Shown here: piece after piece, positions 16,691 through 25,794 of the stretch | Position numbering within the stretch: position 1 is the stretch's first letter | Layout of the letters: each line of letters opens with the position of its first letter | NCBI RefSeq assembly: GCF_007556605.1 | Contig: NZ_VJND01000007.1 | Location: 1-64,000, forward strand | DNA: 64,000 nucleotides | Source: Tepidimonas sediminis | GTDB taxonomy: Bacteria > Pseudomonadota > Gammaproteobacteria > Burkholderiales > Burkholderiaceae_C | Reading direction: 5' to 3' | The notes under the pieces: generated by a model | Database searches by the model: none | Seen by the model: only the letters and a program-made list of their open reading frames with translations | Told to the model about the DNA's origin: nothing | Translations under genes and position numbers: made by a program

Positions 16691-17124
16691 CCGACGTCAC
16701 CATCTACACCGACGGGGCCTGCAAGGGCAACCCGGGGCCGGGCGGCTGGGGCGCGCTGCTGCGCGCCGGCCGCGCCGAAAAGGAACTCTGGGGCGGCGAG
16801 CCGCTGACCACCAACAACCGCATGGAGCTGACCGCGGTGATCGAGGCGCTGGCGGCGCTGAAGCGCCCGTGCCGCGTGCACCTGTACCTGGACAGCGAGT
16901 ACGTGCGCAAGGGCATCACCGAATGGTTGCCGGCCTGGAAGGCGCGTGGCTGGAAGACCGCCGGGCGCAAGCCGGTGAAGAACGAGGACCTGTGGCGCCG
17001 GCTCGACGAGCTGGTGCACGCGCGCGGTCACGAGATCCACTGGCACTGGGTGCGCGGCCACAGCGGCGATGCCGGCAACGAGCGCGCCGACGCGCTGGCC
17101 AACCGCGGCGTGCCAGTGCGTTGA
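16687..17124 (+). CDS. rnhA: Ribonuclease HI
   Basis: This 145-residue enzyme degrades the RNA strand of RNA-DNA hybrids. All active-site acids are visible: Asp in [15 protein letters not shown], Glu in [12 protein letters not shown], Asp in LYLDSEYV and Asp in NERADALA. The basic protrusion ([20 protein letters not shown]) and the [11 protein letters not shown] loop are intact, so this is the E. coli type. The ATG at 16687 overlaps the methyltransferase stop by 4 bp. Its TGA lies inside a perfect 14-bp palindrome. dnaQ and gloB, frequent neighbours, are not next to it. Confidence 0.97.
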   Translation: MTDVTIYTDGACKGNPGPGGWGALLRAGRAEKELWGGEPLTTNNRMELTAVIEALAALKRPCRVHLYLDSEYVRKGITEWLPAWKARGWKTAGRKPVKNEDLWRRLDELVHARGHEIHWHWVRGHSGDAGNERADALANRGVPVR

Positions 17125-17135
17125 CGGGCCCGTCA
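17122..17135. promoter_or_regulatory. Perfect palindrome spanning the rnhA stop
   Basis: TGACGGGCCCGTCA is a perfect 14-bp palindrome whose first three bases are the rnhA stop codon. It lies 6 bp before TTTACA (17142-17147), which with TACAGT (17168-17173) could form a 20-bp-spaced promoter for the efflux operon. It could be an operator for the RND genes or a short mRNA hairpin. Confidence 0.4.
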
Positions 17136-17204
17136 CCCCGGTTTACACGCCAGCAAAGGGCTTGCGCTACAGTGCCCGCCGGATCAACACGAGCGGGGAC
17201 GAGC

Positions 17205-18539
17205 ATGGGCATGGCCAGACGACCGGTGGCATGGCTGGCGGGGGCGGCGCTGATCGCGCTGGCGTTGGGCGCCTGGTGGTGGCAGCGACCGGCACCGGCG
17301 GGCCAAGGGGCCGGGGCAGGCGTGGCCGCCTCCGCGCCGACCGCCGCCGGCCCGGGCGCACCGGGGCGCACGGGTGGCCCTGGGGCCGGTCCGGCTGGCC
17401 CCGGCCGCGGCGGCCCGCCGGCGGTGGAGGTGGCCTCCGTGCAGGTGGCTCCGATCGTCGAGGAGGCGCAGGCGGTCGGCACGCTGGCCGCGCGCCAGCG
17501 CGTGGTCATTCGGCCCGAGGTGGCCGGGCGCATCGTCGCCATCGGCTTTGCCGACGGCGCGCCGGTGCGCAAGGGGCAGCTGCTGGTGCAGCTGGACGAC
17601 GCGCTGCAACGCGCGGAGTTGGCCCAGGCGCAGGCGCAGCTGGCGGTGCAGCAGGCCAACCTGCGCCGCAACGAGGAGCTGGTGGCGCAGGGCTTCGTCG
17701 CCCAGCGCGTGCTGGACGAAAGCCGCGCCGCCGTGCAGGTGGCGCAGGCGCAGGTCGATCTGGCGCAGGCGCGGCTGGCGCGCATGCGCATCGTGGCGCC
17801 GTTCGACGGCGTGGCCGGCATCCGCGCCGTGCACGTGGGCGAATACGTCAAGGACGGCGCGGAGCTCGTGCACCTGGAGGACCTGTCGCAGCTGGTGGTG
17901 GACTTTCGCCTGCCGGAGCGGCTGCAGCCGCGCGTGCGCGTCGGCCAGCCGCTGCGGTTGCAGGTGGACGCGCGTCCCGGTCAGACGGTGCCGGCGCGCA
18001 TCGTCGCGATCGACCCGGCGCTGGACGCCGACGGGCGGGCGCTGGTGGTGCGCGCGGCGCTGGACGGCGGCCGCCACGGCCTGCAGCCCGGCATGTTCGT
18101 GCGCGTGGCGCTGGAGCTGGGGCGTGACGAGGCCGCGCTGCTGGTGCCGGAGGAAGCCATCGTGCCGCAGGGGCAGCAGTTCTTCGTCTGGCGGCTGCGC
18201 CCGGCGGCAGGAGAAGCTCCGCCGGAGGTCGAGCGCGTGGCGGTGCGCCTGGGGCTGCGCCGCGACGGCCAGGTGCAGGTCACCCAGGGCCTGCAGGCCG
18301 GCGACACCATCGTCATCGCCGGCCAGCAGCGCCTGCAGCGTGACGGCACGCCGGTGCGCGTCATCGACCCGAACCGCCCCGCACCGGGCGGGCCGGCGGG
18401 GGCGGGCGGCGGCACCGGCCAGCCGCACGTTGGCCCGTCGGGGGTTTCCAGTGCGGCCCAGCCCGGTGGCGACCCGGGCGCGGGCGGATCCGGCGGTGGT
18501 CAGCCCGGCGGTGGCATCCCGGCGCGGCCGGGTGCCTGA
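17205..18539 (+). CDS. RND efflux periplasmic adaptor subunit
   Basis: This 444-residue membrane-fusion protein would bridge an RND pump and an outer-membrane channel. It has a single N-terminal anchor (AWLAGAALIALALGAWWW) and no lipobox, then a Gly/Ala/Pro-rich linker to about residue 75. Next come a lipoyl-like half (VRKGQLLVQLDDALQRAEL), a helical hairpin (LAQAQAQLAVQQANLRRNEE), and the second lipoyl and beta-barrel domains (RIVAPFDGVAGIRAVHVGEY). The last 45 residues are again Gly/Pro-rich. Start MGMARRPVAW follows GAGCGGGGACGAG. It is followed by its pump after 20 bp. Confidence 0.93.
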   Translation: MGMARRPVAWLAGAALIALALGAWWWQRPAPAGQGAGAGVAASAPTAAGPGAPGRTGGPGAGPAGPGRGGPPAVEVASVQVAPIVEEAQAVGTLAARQRVVIRPEVAGRIVAIGFADGAPVRKGQLLVQLDDALQRAELAQAQAQLAVQQANLRRNEELVAQGFVAQRVLDESRAAVQVAQAQVDLAQARLARMRIVAPFDGVAGIRAVHVGEYVKDGAELVHLEDLSQLVVDFRLPERLQPRVRVGQPLRLQVDARPGQTVPARIVAIDPALDADGRALVVRAALDGGRHGLQPGMFVRVALELGRDEAALLVPEEAIVPQGQQFFVWRLRPAAGEAPPEVERVAVRLGLRRDGQVQVTQGLQAGDTIVIAGQQRLQRDGTPVRVIDPNRPAPGGPAGAGGGTGQPHVGPSGVSSAAQPGGDPGAGGSGGGQPGGGIPARPGA

Positions 18540-18559
18540 GGCGGCGCGAGGAGCGGCCC

Positions 18560-21500
18560 ATGCAGTTGCCCGAAATCGCCATCCGCCGCCCGGTGTTCGC
18601 CACCGTGCTGTCGCTGCTGATCGTGCTGGTCGGCTGGGTCTCGTTCCGGCAGCTCGCGGTGCGCGAGTACCCCAAGATCGACGAGCCGGTCGTCACCGTC
18701 ACCACGCGGCTGGCCGGCGCCTCCAGCGAGGTGATCGAATCCACCGTCACCAAGCCGCTGGAGGACTCGCTGGCCGGCATCGAGGGCGTGGACGTCATCA
18801 CCTCGATCAGCCGGCCGGAGCAGAGCCAGATCACCGTGCGCTTCCGGCTGGAGCGTGACCCCGACGCCGCCGCGGCCGAAGTGCGCGACAAGGTCGCGCG
18901 CGTGCGCGGCCGCCTGCCGCAGACGGTGGACGAGCCGGTGGTGGCCAAGGTGGAGGCCGACGCCTTTCCGGTCATCTGGATCGCGCTGTCGTCCGATCGC
19001 TACGGCCCGCTGGAGCTGACGGATCTGGCCAACCACATCGCCAAGCCGGTGCTGCAGACGGCCACCGGCGTGGCCGAGGTGCGCATCTTCGGCGAGCGGC
19101 GCTTCTCGATGCGGCTGTGGCCGGACCCGGATCGCCTGGCGGCCTACGGGCTGACGGTGCAGGATCTGGAGGACGCGCTGCGCCGCGCCAACCTGGAGGT
19201 GCCGGCGGGCCGCGTGGAGAGCCGCCTGCGCGAGTTCAACGTCACCGCCGCCACCGACCTGCAGACGCCGGAGCAGTTCCGCGCCGTCGTCATCCGGCAG
19301 GTCGGCGGCCTGCCGATCCGCGTCGGCGACGTGGCGCGCGTGGAGCAGGGGGCGGCGGATGAGCGCACTTCCGTGCGCCTGAACGGCCGCGACACGGTGT
19401 CGCTGGGCGTGATCCGCCAGGCCACGGCCAACCCGCTGGAGATGTCGGCCGCCGTGCGCGCCCTGCTGGACAAGGTGCGCGCCGACCTGCCCCCCGGCAT
19501 CGACGTGCAGGTCGCCAACGACAACTCGGTGTTCATCGACCGCTCGATCAAGGCCGTCTACGCGACGATCCTGGAGGCGGTGGTGCTGGTGACGCTGGTC
19601 ATCGTCGTGTTCCTGCGCAGCGCGCGCGCCTCCGTCATCCCGCTGGTGACGATTCCGGTCAGCCTCATCGGGGCGTTCGCGCTGATGGCGCTGTTCGGCT
19701 TCACCATCAACACGCTGACGCTGCTGGCGCTGGTGCTGGCCATCGGGCTGGTGGTCGACGACGCCATCGTCGTGCTGGAAAACATCCACCGCCACATCGA
19801 GGAGGGCATGACGCCGCTGGCCGCGGCGATCAAGGGCGCGCGCGAGATCGCGTTCGCGGTGGTGGCGATGACGCTGACGCTGGCGGCGGTGTACGCGCCG
19901 CTGGCCTTCACGCCGGGGCGCACCGGGCGGCTGTTCGCGGAGTTCGCGCTGGCGCTCGCCGGGGCGGTGTTGGTGTCAGGCTTCGTGGCGCTGACGCTCT
20001 CTCCGATGATGTGCGCCAGGCTGCTGCGCCATCAGGCGCAGCCGGGCTGGTTCGACCGCACGATGGAGCGCGCGCTGCAGGCGCTGACGCGCGGCTACGC
20101 TGCGGCCCTGGCGGTGGCGCTGCGCTGGCGCTGGGCGGTGGTGCTGGTGATGCTGGCCAGCGCGGCGGCAAGCCTCTGGCTGCTGCGCACCACCAAGCAG
20201 GAGCTCGCCCCGCTGGAGGACCGCGGCGTCATCCTCAACATCGTCAACGCGCCGGATGGCGCCACCGCCGCCTACACCTCGCGCTACGCCGCCGCCATCG
20301 AGCGCATCGGCGCGCAGTACGAGGAGTTCGACCGCATCTTCGCGCTGGTCGGCAACCCCACCGTGTCGCAGGCCACGGTCTTCTTCCGCGCCAAGCCGTG
20401 GGAGGAGCGCCAGCGCTCGACGCTGGAGCTGGCGCGCGAGATCGCGCCGAAGGTCGCCGGCCTGCCGGGCGTGACGGCGTTTCCGATCACGCCGCCGTCG
20501 CTGGGGCAGGGCTTTCGCGAGCGGCCGGTCAACTACGTCATCACCACCAACGACAGCTACGCCAACCTCGCGCGCGTGGTCGGCGAGTTCCAGCGCCGCA
20601 TGGCGCAGTATCCGGGCTTCCTGCAGGTGGACACCGACCTGCGCATGAACAAGCCCGAGCTGCGGCTGGAGGTGGACCGTGAGCGTGCCGCGGCACTGGG
20701 CGTCAGCGTCGACGCGGTGGCGCGCACGGTGGAGACGATGCTGGGCGGCCGCGTCGTCGGCCGCTACAAGCGCGAGGGTGAGCAGTACGACGTCATCGTG
20801 CAGACCGCGGCCAGCGACCGCAGCGTGCCGCAGGACATCGAGCGGCTCTACGTGCGCGGGCGCAACGACGCGATGGTGCCGCTGTCGGCGCTGGTCAAGG
20901 TGCAGGAGGTGGTGGCCCCGCGCGAGCTGAACCACTTCGCGCAGCGGCGCAGCGCCTCGATCACCGCCAACCTGGCGCCGGACTTCGCGCTCGGCGAGGC
21001 GCTGGCGACGATGGACCAGATCGCGCGCGAGGTGCTGCCGGAGGGCTACACCACCGACCTCAACGGCCAGAGCCGCGAATTCCGCGCCGCCTCCGGCGCG
21101 CTGGCGCTGGTGTTCGTGCTGGCGCTGCTGTTCATCTACCTGGTGCTGGCGGCGCAGTTCGAAAGCTTCGTCGACCCGTTCATCATCATGCTGTCGGTGC
21201 CGCTGTCGATGCTGGGGGCGCTGGCGGCGCTGAAGTGGACCGGCGGCACGCTCAACGTCTTCAGCCAGATCGGCTTGGTCACACTGGTGGGCCTGATCAC
21301 CAAGCACGGCATCCTGATCGTGGAATTCGCCAACCAGCTGCGCCAGCAGGGGCTGGAGACGCTGGCCGCCGTGCGCCGCGCCGCCGAGCTGCGCCTGCGC
21401 CCGATCCTGATGACCACCGGCGCGATGGTGCTGGGCGCGATTCCGCTGGCGCTGGCCACCGGCGCCGGGGCGGAGAGCCGCCAGCAGATCGGCTGGGTCA

Positions 21501-21631
21501 TCGTCGGCGGCATGAGCGTGGGCACCTTGCTGACCATCTTCGTCGTGCCGACGATGTACCTGCTGCTGGCGCGCCGCCGCGTGCCGGGGCCGGATCGGAC
21601 GGTGGTGGAAGGCAGCGTCGGCGTCGCGTAA
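18560..21631 (+). CDS. RND multidrug efflux pump, inner-membrane permease
   Basis: This 1023-residue transporter is of the HAE-1 family (AcrB/MdtBC-like) and exports compounds by proton antiport. It starts MQLPEIAIRRPVFATVLSLL, has twelve membrane segments, and two large periplasmic loops. The proton-relay pair Asp400-Asp401 is intact in LAIGLVVDDAIVVLENIHRH. NVFSQIGLVTLVGLITKHGILIVEF marks the second half. It sits 20 bp after the adaptor and they form a two-gene operon. No outer-membrane channel gene is adjacent, so a shared TolC-like channel is likely. No local regulator is present. Confidence 0.95.
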   Translation: MQLPEIAIRRPVFATVLSLLIVLVGWVSFRQLAVREYPKIDEPVVTVTTRLAGASSEVIESTVTKPLEDSLAGIEGVDVITSISRPEQSQITVRFRLERDPDAAAAEVRDKVARVRGRLPQTVDEPVVAKVEADAFPVIWIALSSDRYGPLELTDLANHIAKPVLQTATGVAEVRIFGERRFSMRLWPDPDRLAAYGLTVQDLEDALRRANLEVPAGRVESRLREFNVTAATDLQTPEQFRAVVIRQVGGLPIRVGDVARVEQGAADERTSVRLNGRDTVSLGVIRQATANPLEMSAAVRALLDKVRADLPPGIDVQVANDNSVFIDRSIKAVYATILEAVVLVTLVIVVFLRSARASVIPLVTIPVSLIGAFALMALFGFTINTLTLLALVLAIGLVVDDAIVVLENIHRHIEEGMTPLAAAIKGAREIAFAVVAMTLTLAAVYAPLAFTPGRTGRLFAEFALALAGAVLVSGFVALTLSPMMCARLLRHQAQPGWFDRTMERALQALTRGYAAALAVALRWRWAVVLVMLASAAASLWLLRTTKQELAPLEDRGVILNIVNAPDGATAAYTSRYAAAIERIGAQYEEFDRIFALVGNPTVSQATVFFRAKPWEERQRSTLELAREIAPKVAGLPGVTAFPITPPSLGQGFRERPVNYVITTNDSYANLARVVGEFQRRMAQYPGFLQVDTDLRMNKPELRLEVDRERAAALGVSVDAVARTVETMLGGRVVGRYKREGEQYDVIVQTAASDRSVPQDIERLYVRGRNDAMVPLSALVKVQEVVAPRELNHFAQRRSASITANLAPDFALGEALATMDQIAREVLPEGYTTDLNGQSREFRAASGALALVFVLALLFIYLVLAAQFESFVDPFIIMLSVPLSMLGALAALKWTGGTLNVFSQIGLVTLVGLITKHGILIVEFANQLRQQGLETLAAVRRAAELRLRPILMTTGAMVLGAIPLALATGAGAESRQQIGWVIVGGMSVGTLLTIFVVPTMYLLLARRRVPGPDRTVVEGSVGVA

Positions 21632-21672
21632 ATGTCTCGCCCGGGACGAGGGGCAATACGGATCTGGCGCTT

Positions 21673-23388
21673 TTACAACACCTCGCTCGCAAAATCCGCC
21701 AGCCGTGACCGCTCCCCGCGCGCCAGCGTGACGTGGCCACCGTGCGGCCAGCCCTTGAAGCGGTCCACCACGTAGGTCAGGCCGGAGGAGCCCTCGGTGA
21801 GGTACGGTGTGTCGATCTGCGCCAGGTTGCCCATGCAGACCAGCTTGGTGCCGGGGCCGGCGCGGGTGATCAGCGTCTTCATCTGCTTGGGCGTGAGGTT
21901 CTGCGCCTCGTCGATGATGACGTACTTGTTCAGGAACGTGCGGCCGCGCATGAAGTTCATGCTCTTGATCTTGACGCGGCTGCGGATGAGGTCGTTGGTG
22001 GCGGCGCGGCCCCATTCGCCGGCGCTGTTGCGCGCGCCCTGGGCGAGGAATTCCAGGTTGTCGTCCAGCGCGCCCATCCACGGGCCCATCTTTTCTTCCT
22101 CCGTGCCGGGCAGGAAGCCGATGTCCTCGCCGACGCTGACGGTGGCGCGCGTCATGATGATCTCGCTGTAGCGGCGCTCGTCCAGCACCTGTGTCAGCCC
22201 CGCGGCCAGCGCCATCAGCGTCTTGCCGGTGCCGGCGGTGCCGGCCAGCGTGACGAAGTCGATGTCCGGGTCCATCAGCAGGTTGAGCGCGAAGTTCTGC
22301 TCGCGGTTGCGCGCGGTCACGCCCCAGACGGCGTTCTTCAGGTGCGTGTAGTCCTTGAGCGTGCGCAGCACGGCGGTGCGGCCGCGCAGCTCCACGACCC
22401 GCGCGTACAGCGCCGGCTCGCCCGGCGCCTCGTAATAGACGAACTGGTTGAGCAGCAGCTGCTCGACGATGGGGCCGCCGATGCGATAGAAGGTGTGGCC
22501 GCCCTGCTGCCAGCTCTCCACCGACTTGCCCTGCCGGCTCCAGAAGTCCGCCGGCAGCGCCAGCATGCCGGTGTAGAGCAGCTCGACGTCGTCGATCGTC
22601 TTGTCGTTCTCGTAATCCTCCGCGGCCAGGCCCAGCGCCCGCGCCTTGATGCGCATGTTGATGTCCTTGGACACCAATACCACATCCCGGTCGGGGTGAC
22701 GTGCCTTGAGTGCCTGCACCACCACGAGGATCTGGTTGTCGGCCTTGCCGTGCGCGATGCCATCCGGCAGCGCCTGCGTGAACGGCTCGGTCTGGAAGAA
22801 CAGCGTGCCGGTGGCCTCGCGGTGGCCGAGCGCGGTCAGCGCCACGCCGTCGCGGATGTCGCCACGCACGGTGGCCGCCAGCGCATCCAGCGTGCGGCTG
22901 GCCTGGCGTGCGTTGCGCGCGACCTCGCTCATGCCCTTCTTGTTGTTGTCCAGCTCCTCCAGCACGATCATCGGCAGGTAGATGTCGTGTTCCTCGAAGC
23001 GGAACAGGCAGGTCGGGTCGTGCATCAGCACGTTGGTGTCGAGCACGAACAGGCGGCGCACGCCGTCGGCGGCACCGCCGCGCGTGCGGCGGCGCGGGGC
23101 GGGGGTCGGTGCCGCGGCAGCCGAGGCAGCGGGGGTGGCCACGGCCTGCGGCATCGGCGCTGCCACCGGGGCGGCGGGCGCCTGCGCCGGCCGGCGTCCG
23201 CGGCGGCGCGCCGGTGCGGCCGTTGCGCCTGGCGCCGCGCTCGGCGGCTCGGCGGCGACGGCGGAGGACCGGGCAGGCATCGGTGCGGGCGGCGCGTCGG
23301 CGGTCGTGGTGGGGGTGCGGACGGAAGGGCCGGCGGCGCCGGCGACGACGCGGTCACCCTTGCGGGTGGGGGGAGGAGGCAGAGGCAT
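21673..23388 (-). CDS. PhoH-family protein with N-terminal PIN domain
   Basis: This 571-residue protein joins a PIN nuclease domain to a PhoH ATPase, the PhoH2 arrangement associated with RNA unwinding and cleavage. A Pro/Ala/Arg-rich, probably disordered stretch fills the first 110 residues. The PIN domain then starts LFVLDTNVLMHDP with Asp117 and has VLEELDNNKKG. The ATPase has Walker A GTAGTGKTLMALAAG and Walker B VIIDEAQNLTPKQMK. It lies downstream of bcp, across a probable bcp terminator, and converges with the RND pump. Internal ATG codons in the linker make the exact start uncertain. Confidence 0.92.
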   Translation of the reverse strand: MPLPPPPTRKGDRVVAGAAGPSVRTPTTTADAPPAPMPARSSAVAAEPPSAAPGATAAPARRRGRRPAQAPAAPVAAPMPQAVATPAASAAAAPTPAPRRRTRGGAADGVRRLFVLDTNVLMHDPTCLFRFEEHDIYLPMIVLEELDNNKKGMSEVARNARQASRTLDALAATVRGDIRDGVALTALGHREATGTLFFQTEPFTQALPDGIAHGKADNQILVVVQALKARHPDRDVVLVSKDINMRIKARALGLAAEDYENDKTIDDVELLYTGMLALPADFWSRQGKSVESWQQGGHTFYRIGGPIVEQLLLNQFVYYEAPGEPALYARVVELRGRTAVLRTLKDYTHLKNAVWGVTARNREQNFALNLLMDPDIDFVTLAGTAGTGKTLMALAAGLTQVLDERRYSEIIMTRATVSVGEDIGFLPGTEEEKMGPWMGALDDNLEFLAQGARNSAGEWGRAATNDLIRSRVKIKSMNFMRGRTFLNKYVIIDEAQNLTPKQMKTLITRAGPGTKLVCMGNLAQIDTPYLTEGSSGLTYVVDRFKGWPHGGHVTLARGERSRLADFASEVL

Positions 23389-23404
23389 GGAACCGATGAT
23401 GCCA

Positions 23405-23435
23405 GAAAAGCGAACGCCGCCCGGATGGGGCGGCG
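23405..23435 (-). terminator. Probable terminator of bcp
   Basis: Read on the minus strand, CGCCGCCC and GGGCGGCG form a perfect 8-bp stem with a 5-base loop (23415-23435), followed by TTCGCTTTTC. It lies between the bcp stop and the phoH start, so phoH probably has its own promoter or relies on readthrough. Confidence 0.6.
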
Positions 23436-23486
23436 CTGCGGGGGAGGAAAACGCTCACGGATGGCGAGCGGGATGCTTCGGAGGCG

Positions 23487-23963
23487 TCAGGCAACCTTCT
23501 TCAGCATCCGCACGGCCTTGAGCACCTCGTCGACATGGCCGGGCACCTTGATGCCGCGCCACTCCTGCAGCAGGATGCCTTCCGGGCTGATCAGGAAGGT
23601 GCTGCGCTCGATGCCCTTGACCTTCTTGCCGTACATGATCTTGTTCTTGACCACCCCGAACATGTGGCACATCTTCTCCTCGGTGTCGGCGATCAGCTCG
23701 AACGGCAAGCCGAGCTTGGCCTTGAAGTCCTCGTGCGACTTGAGGTTGTCGCGCGAGACGCCGAACACCTGTGCGCCGGCCTTGACGAATTCCGCGTACT
23801 GGTCGCGGAACTGCATGGCCTCGGTGGTGCAGCCGGGGGTGTGGTCCTTCGGATAGAAGTACAGGACCAGGGTCTGGCCGAGGTGGGACTGGTGGGTGAC
23901 TTTGATGCCGCCGGTCGCTTGGGCTTCGAATTCGGGAATCGGTTTGTTGACGACGACGGCCAT
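23487..23963 (-). CDS. bcp: Thioredoxin-dependent peroxiredoxin Bcp
   Basis: This 158-residue peroxiredoxin Q/Bcp enzyme reduces hydroperoxides. The peroxidatic Cys45 sits in PKDHTPGCTTEA, and YFYPKD and GVSRDNLKSHEDF are family-typical. Position 50, where many Bcp proteins have the resolving cysteine (TPGCTTEAC), is Met; the only other cysteine is Cys99 (EEKMCHMFG). It is therefore likely a 1-Cys or atypical 2-Cys form. An extended -10 promoter precedes it and a hairpin terminator follows it. Confidence 0.95.
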   Translation of the reverse strand: MAVVVNKPIPEFEAQATGGIKVTHQSHLGQTLVLYFYPKDHTPGCTTEAMQFRDQYAEFVKAGAQVFGVSRDNLKSHEDFKAKLGLPFELIADTEEKMCHMFGVVKNKIMYGKKVKGIERSTFLISPEGILLQEWRGIKVPGHVDEVLKAVRMLKKVA

Positions 23964-23996
23964 GCAGCAAGTCCCCTCGGTTCAGCTACTCGACCA

Positions 23997-24006
23997 ATTT
24001 TAGCAC
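23997..24006 (-). promoter_or_regulatory. Extended -10 promoter for bcp
   Basis: On the minus strand TGC-TAAAAT (24005-23997) forms an extended -10 element about 34 bp before the bcp ATG. No good -35 is seen at 17 bp, which is typical when the TGn extension is present. Confidence 0.45.
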
Positions 24007-24053
24007 ACGGCGAACCGGCGCCGGGGCGTGGCGCCGGCAGGCCTGGCTCCGGG

Positions 24054-24440
24054 TCAGCCAGCGCTCGCGTCGTTTTCCAGCAGCAGCGCCGCCACCACCC
24101 GCCGGCCTTCGCCGGCCAGGATGTTGTAGGTGCGCGCCGCCGCCATCGTGTCCATCGTCTCCACGCCGATGCCGCGCTCGATCAGCGGGCGCAGCAGCGC
24201 CGGGGCGACGAAGCGCAGCCGCGTGCCGCTGCCGAAGATCACCACCTCGGGCACCTCTTCCAGCAGGGTGGCGAAGTGCTGCTCCGTCAGGTCGGCCCAG
24301 CGCGCGCAGCCCCACGGGCGCAGCGTGCCGCTGGAGGCGATGATGACGCTGGTCTCGTGACGCTGGCCGCCGGCCACCAGCCAGCCCGGACCGTGGGCCT
24401 GGATCGCCAGGGTATCGATGCGGTCGGGCTGGATCTTCAC
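24054..24440 (-). CDS. Mth938-like (DUF498) domain protein
   Basis: This 128-residue protein matches the small Mth938-like family, found in bacteria and as human NDUFAF3/AAMDC relatives. Recognisable parts are IQAHGPGWLVAGGQRHETSV, the PEVVIFGSGTRLRF strand and GVETMDTMAAARTYNILAGEGRRV. The start is GTG at 24440 (KIQPDRIDTLAIQ follows), since no closer in-frame ATG exists. It is divergent from alaA across 42 bp. Molecular function is not established for bacterial members. Confidence 0.85.
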   Translation of the reverse strand: MKIQPDRIDTLAIQAHGPGWLVAGGQRHETSVIIASSGTLRPWGCARWADLTEQHFATLLEEVPEVVIFGSGTRLRFVAPALLRPLIERGIGVETMDTMAAARTYNILAGEGRRVVAALLLENDASAG

Positions 24441-24482
24441 GGGGTGGCTCGGCGGGGCGGCAGGGCAATCTGTGGTGAAATT

Positions 24483-25724
24483 ATGCCCACCATGCTGCCG
24501 CCGATCCAGAAGTCCGCCAAACTGGCCAACGTCTGCTACGACATCCGCGGGCCCGTGCTCGAGAAGGCCCGCCAGATGGAGGAGGACGGGCACAAGATCA
24601 TCAAGCTCAACATCGGCAACCTGGCGGTGTTCGGGCTGGAGCCGCCCGACGAGATCGTGCAGGACATGATCCGCAACCTGCCGCAGGCGGCCGGCTACAC
24701 CGACAGCAAGGGGCTGTTCGCGCCGCGCAAGGCGATCGTGCACTACACGCAGGAAAAGCGCATCGCCGGCGTGACGGTGGACGACGTCTATCTCGGCAAC
24801 GGCGCCAGCGAGCTCATCACGATGAGCATGAACGCGCTGCTCAACGCCGGCGACGAGATCCTGGTGCCGGCGCCGGACTATCCGCTGTGGACGGCCTCCG
24901 TGTCGCTGTCAGGCGGCACGCCGGTGCACTACCTGTGCGACGAGGCCAACGGCTGGATCCCGGACCTGGACGACATGGCGCGCAAGATCACGCCGCGCAC
25001 CAAGGGCATCGTCGTCATCAACCCGAACAACCCCACCGGCGCGCTGTACCCGGTGGAGGTGCTGCAGGCCATCGTCGAGCTGGCGCGCAAGCACGGGCTG
25101 ATCATCTTCGCCGACGAGATCTACGACAAGGTGCTTTACGACGGCAACGTCCACACCTCGATCGCGTCGCTGGCCGACGACCTCCTGTTCGTGACGTTCA
25201 ACGGCCTGAGCAAGAACTACCGCTCGTGCGGCTACCGCGCGGGCTGGATGATCGTCTCCGGCGACAAGCGCCGCGCCAGGGACTACATCGAGGGGCTGAA
25301 CATGCTGGCCTCGATGCGGCTGTGCGCCAACACGCCAGGGCAGCTGGCGATCCAGACGGCGCTGGGCGGCTACCAGAGCATCAACGACCTGGTGGCGCCG
25401 GGCGGGCGGCTGTGCCGCCAGCGCGACCTGGCGCACCGGCTGCTGACCGAGATCCCGGGCGTCAGCTGCGTCAAGCCGAAGGCCGCCCTCTACATGTTCC
25501 CGCGCCTGGATCCGAAGATCTATCCGATCGAGGACGACCAGCAGTTCGCCTACGACCTGCTGGCCGAGGAGAAGGTGCTGATCGTGCAGGGCACCGGCTT
25601 CAACTACCCGACGCCGGACCACTTCCGGCTGGTGTTCCTGCCGCACGAGGACGATCTGGCCGAGGCGATCGGGCGCATCGCGCGCTTCCTCGGCCACCTG
25701 CGGCGCCGCTACGGCACCGACTGA
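24483..25724 (+). CDS. alaA: Alanine-synthesizing aminotransferase AlaA
   Basis: This 413-residue pyridoxal-phosphate enzyme closely follows E. coli AlaA, the glutamate-pyruvate aminotransferase. Shared stretches include QKSAKLANVCYDIRGPVLEK, LNIGN, VPAPDYPLWTASVSLS, NPNNPTGALYP and FADEIYDKVLYD. The PLP lysine is in TFNGLSKNYRSCGYRAGW. ATG at 24483 is used; ATG at 24492 (MLPPIQKS) is equally possible and no clear ribosome site decides. It heads the run alaA-hom-thrC-moeA-moaD-moaE. Confidence 0.94.
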   Translation: MPTMLPPIQKSAKLANVCYDIRGPVLEKARQMEEDGHKIIKLNIGNLAVFGLEPPDEIVQDMIRNLPQAAGYTDSKGLFAPRKAIVHYTQEKRIAGVTVDDVYLGNGASELITMSMNALLNAGDEILVPAPDYPLWTASVSLSGGTPVHYLCDEANGWIPDLDDMARKITPRTKGIVVINPNNPTGALYPVEVLQAIVELARKHGLIIFADEIYDKVLYDGNVHTSIASLADDLLFVTFNGLSKNYRSCGYRAGWMIVSGDKRRARDYIEGLNMLASMRLCANTPGQLAIQTALGGYQSINDLVAPGGRLCRQRDLAHRLLTEIPGVSCVKPKAALYMFPRLDPKIYPIEDDQQFAYDLLAEEKVLIVQGTGFNYPTPDHFRLVFLPHEDDLAEAIGRIARFLGHLRRRYGTD

Positions 25725-25794
25725 CCCCCGCCCGGCGGGCGGCGTGAGCGCCTCGCCCGCCCTCACGGACTTCATGACGACGACCACGGCATCC

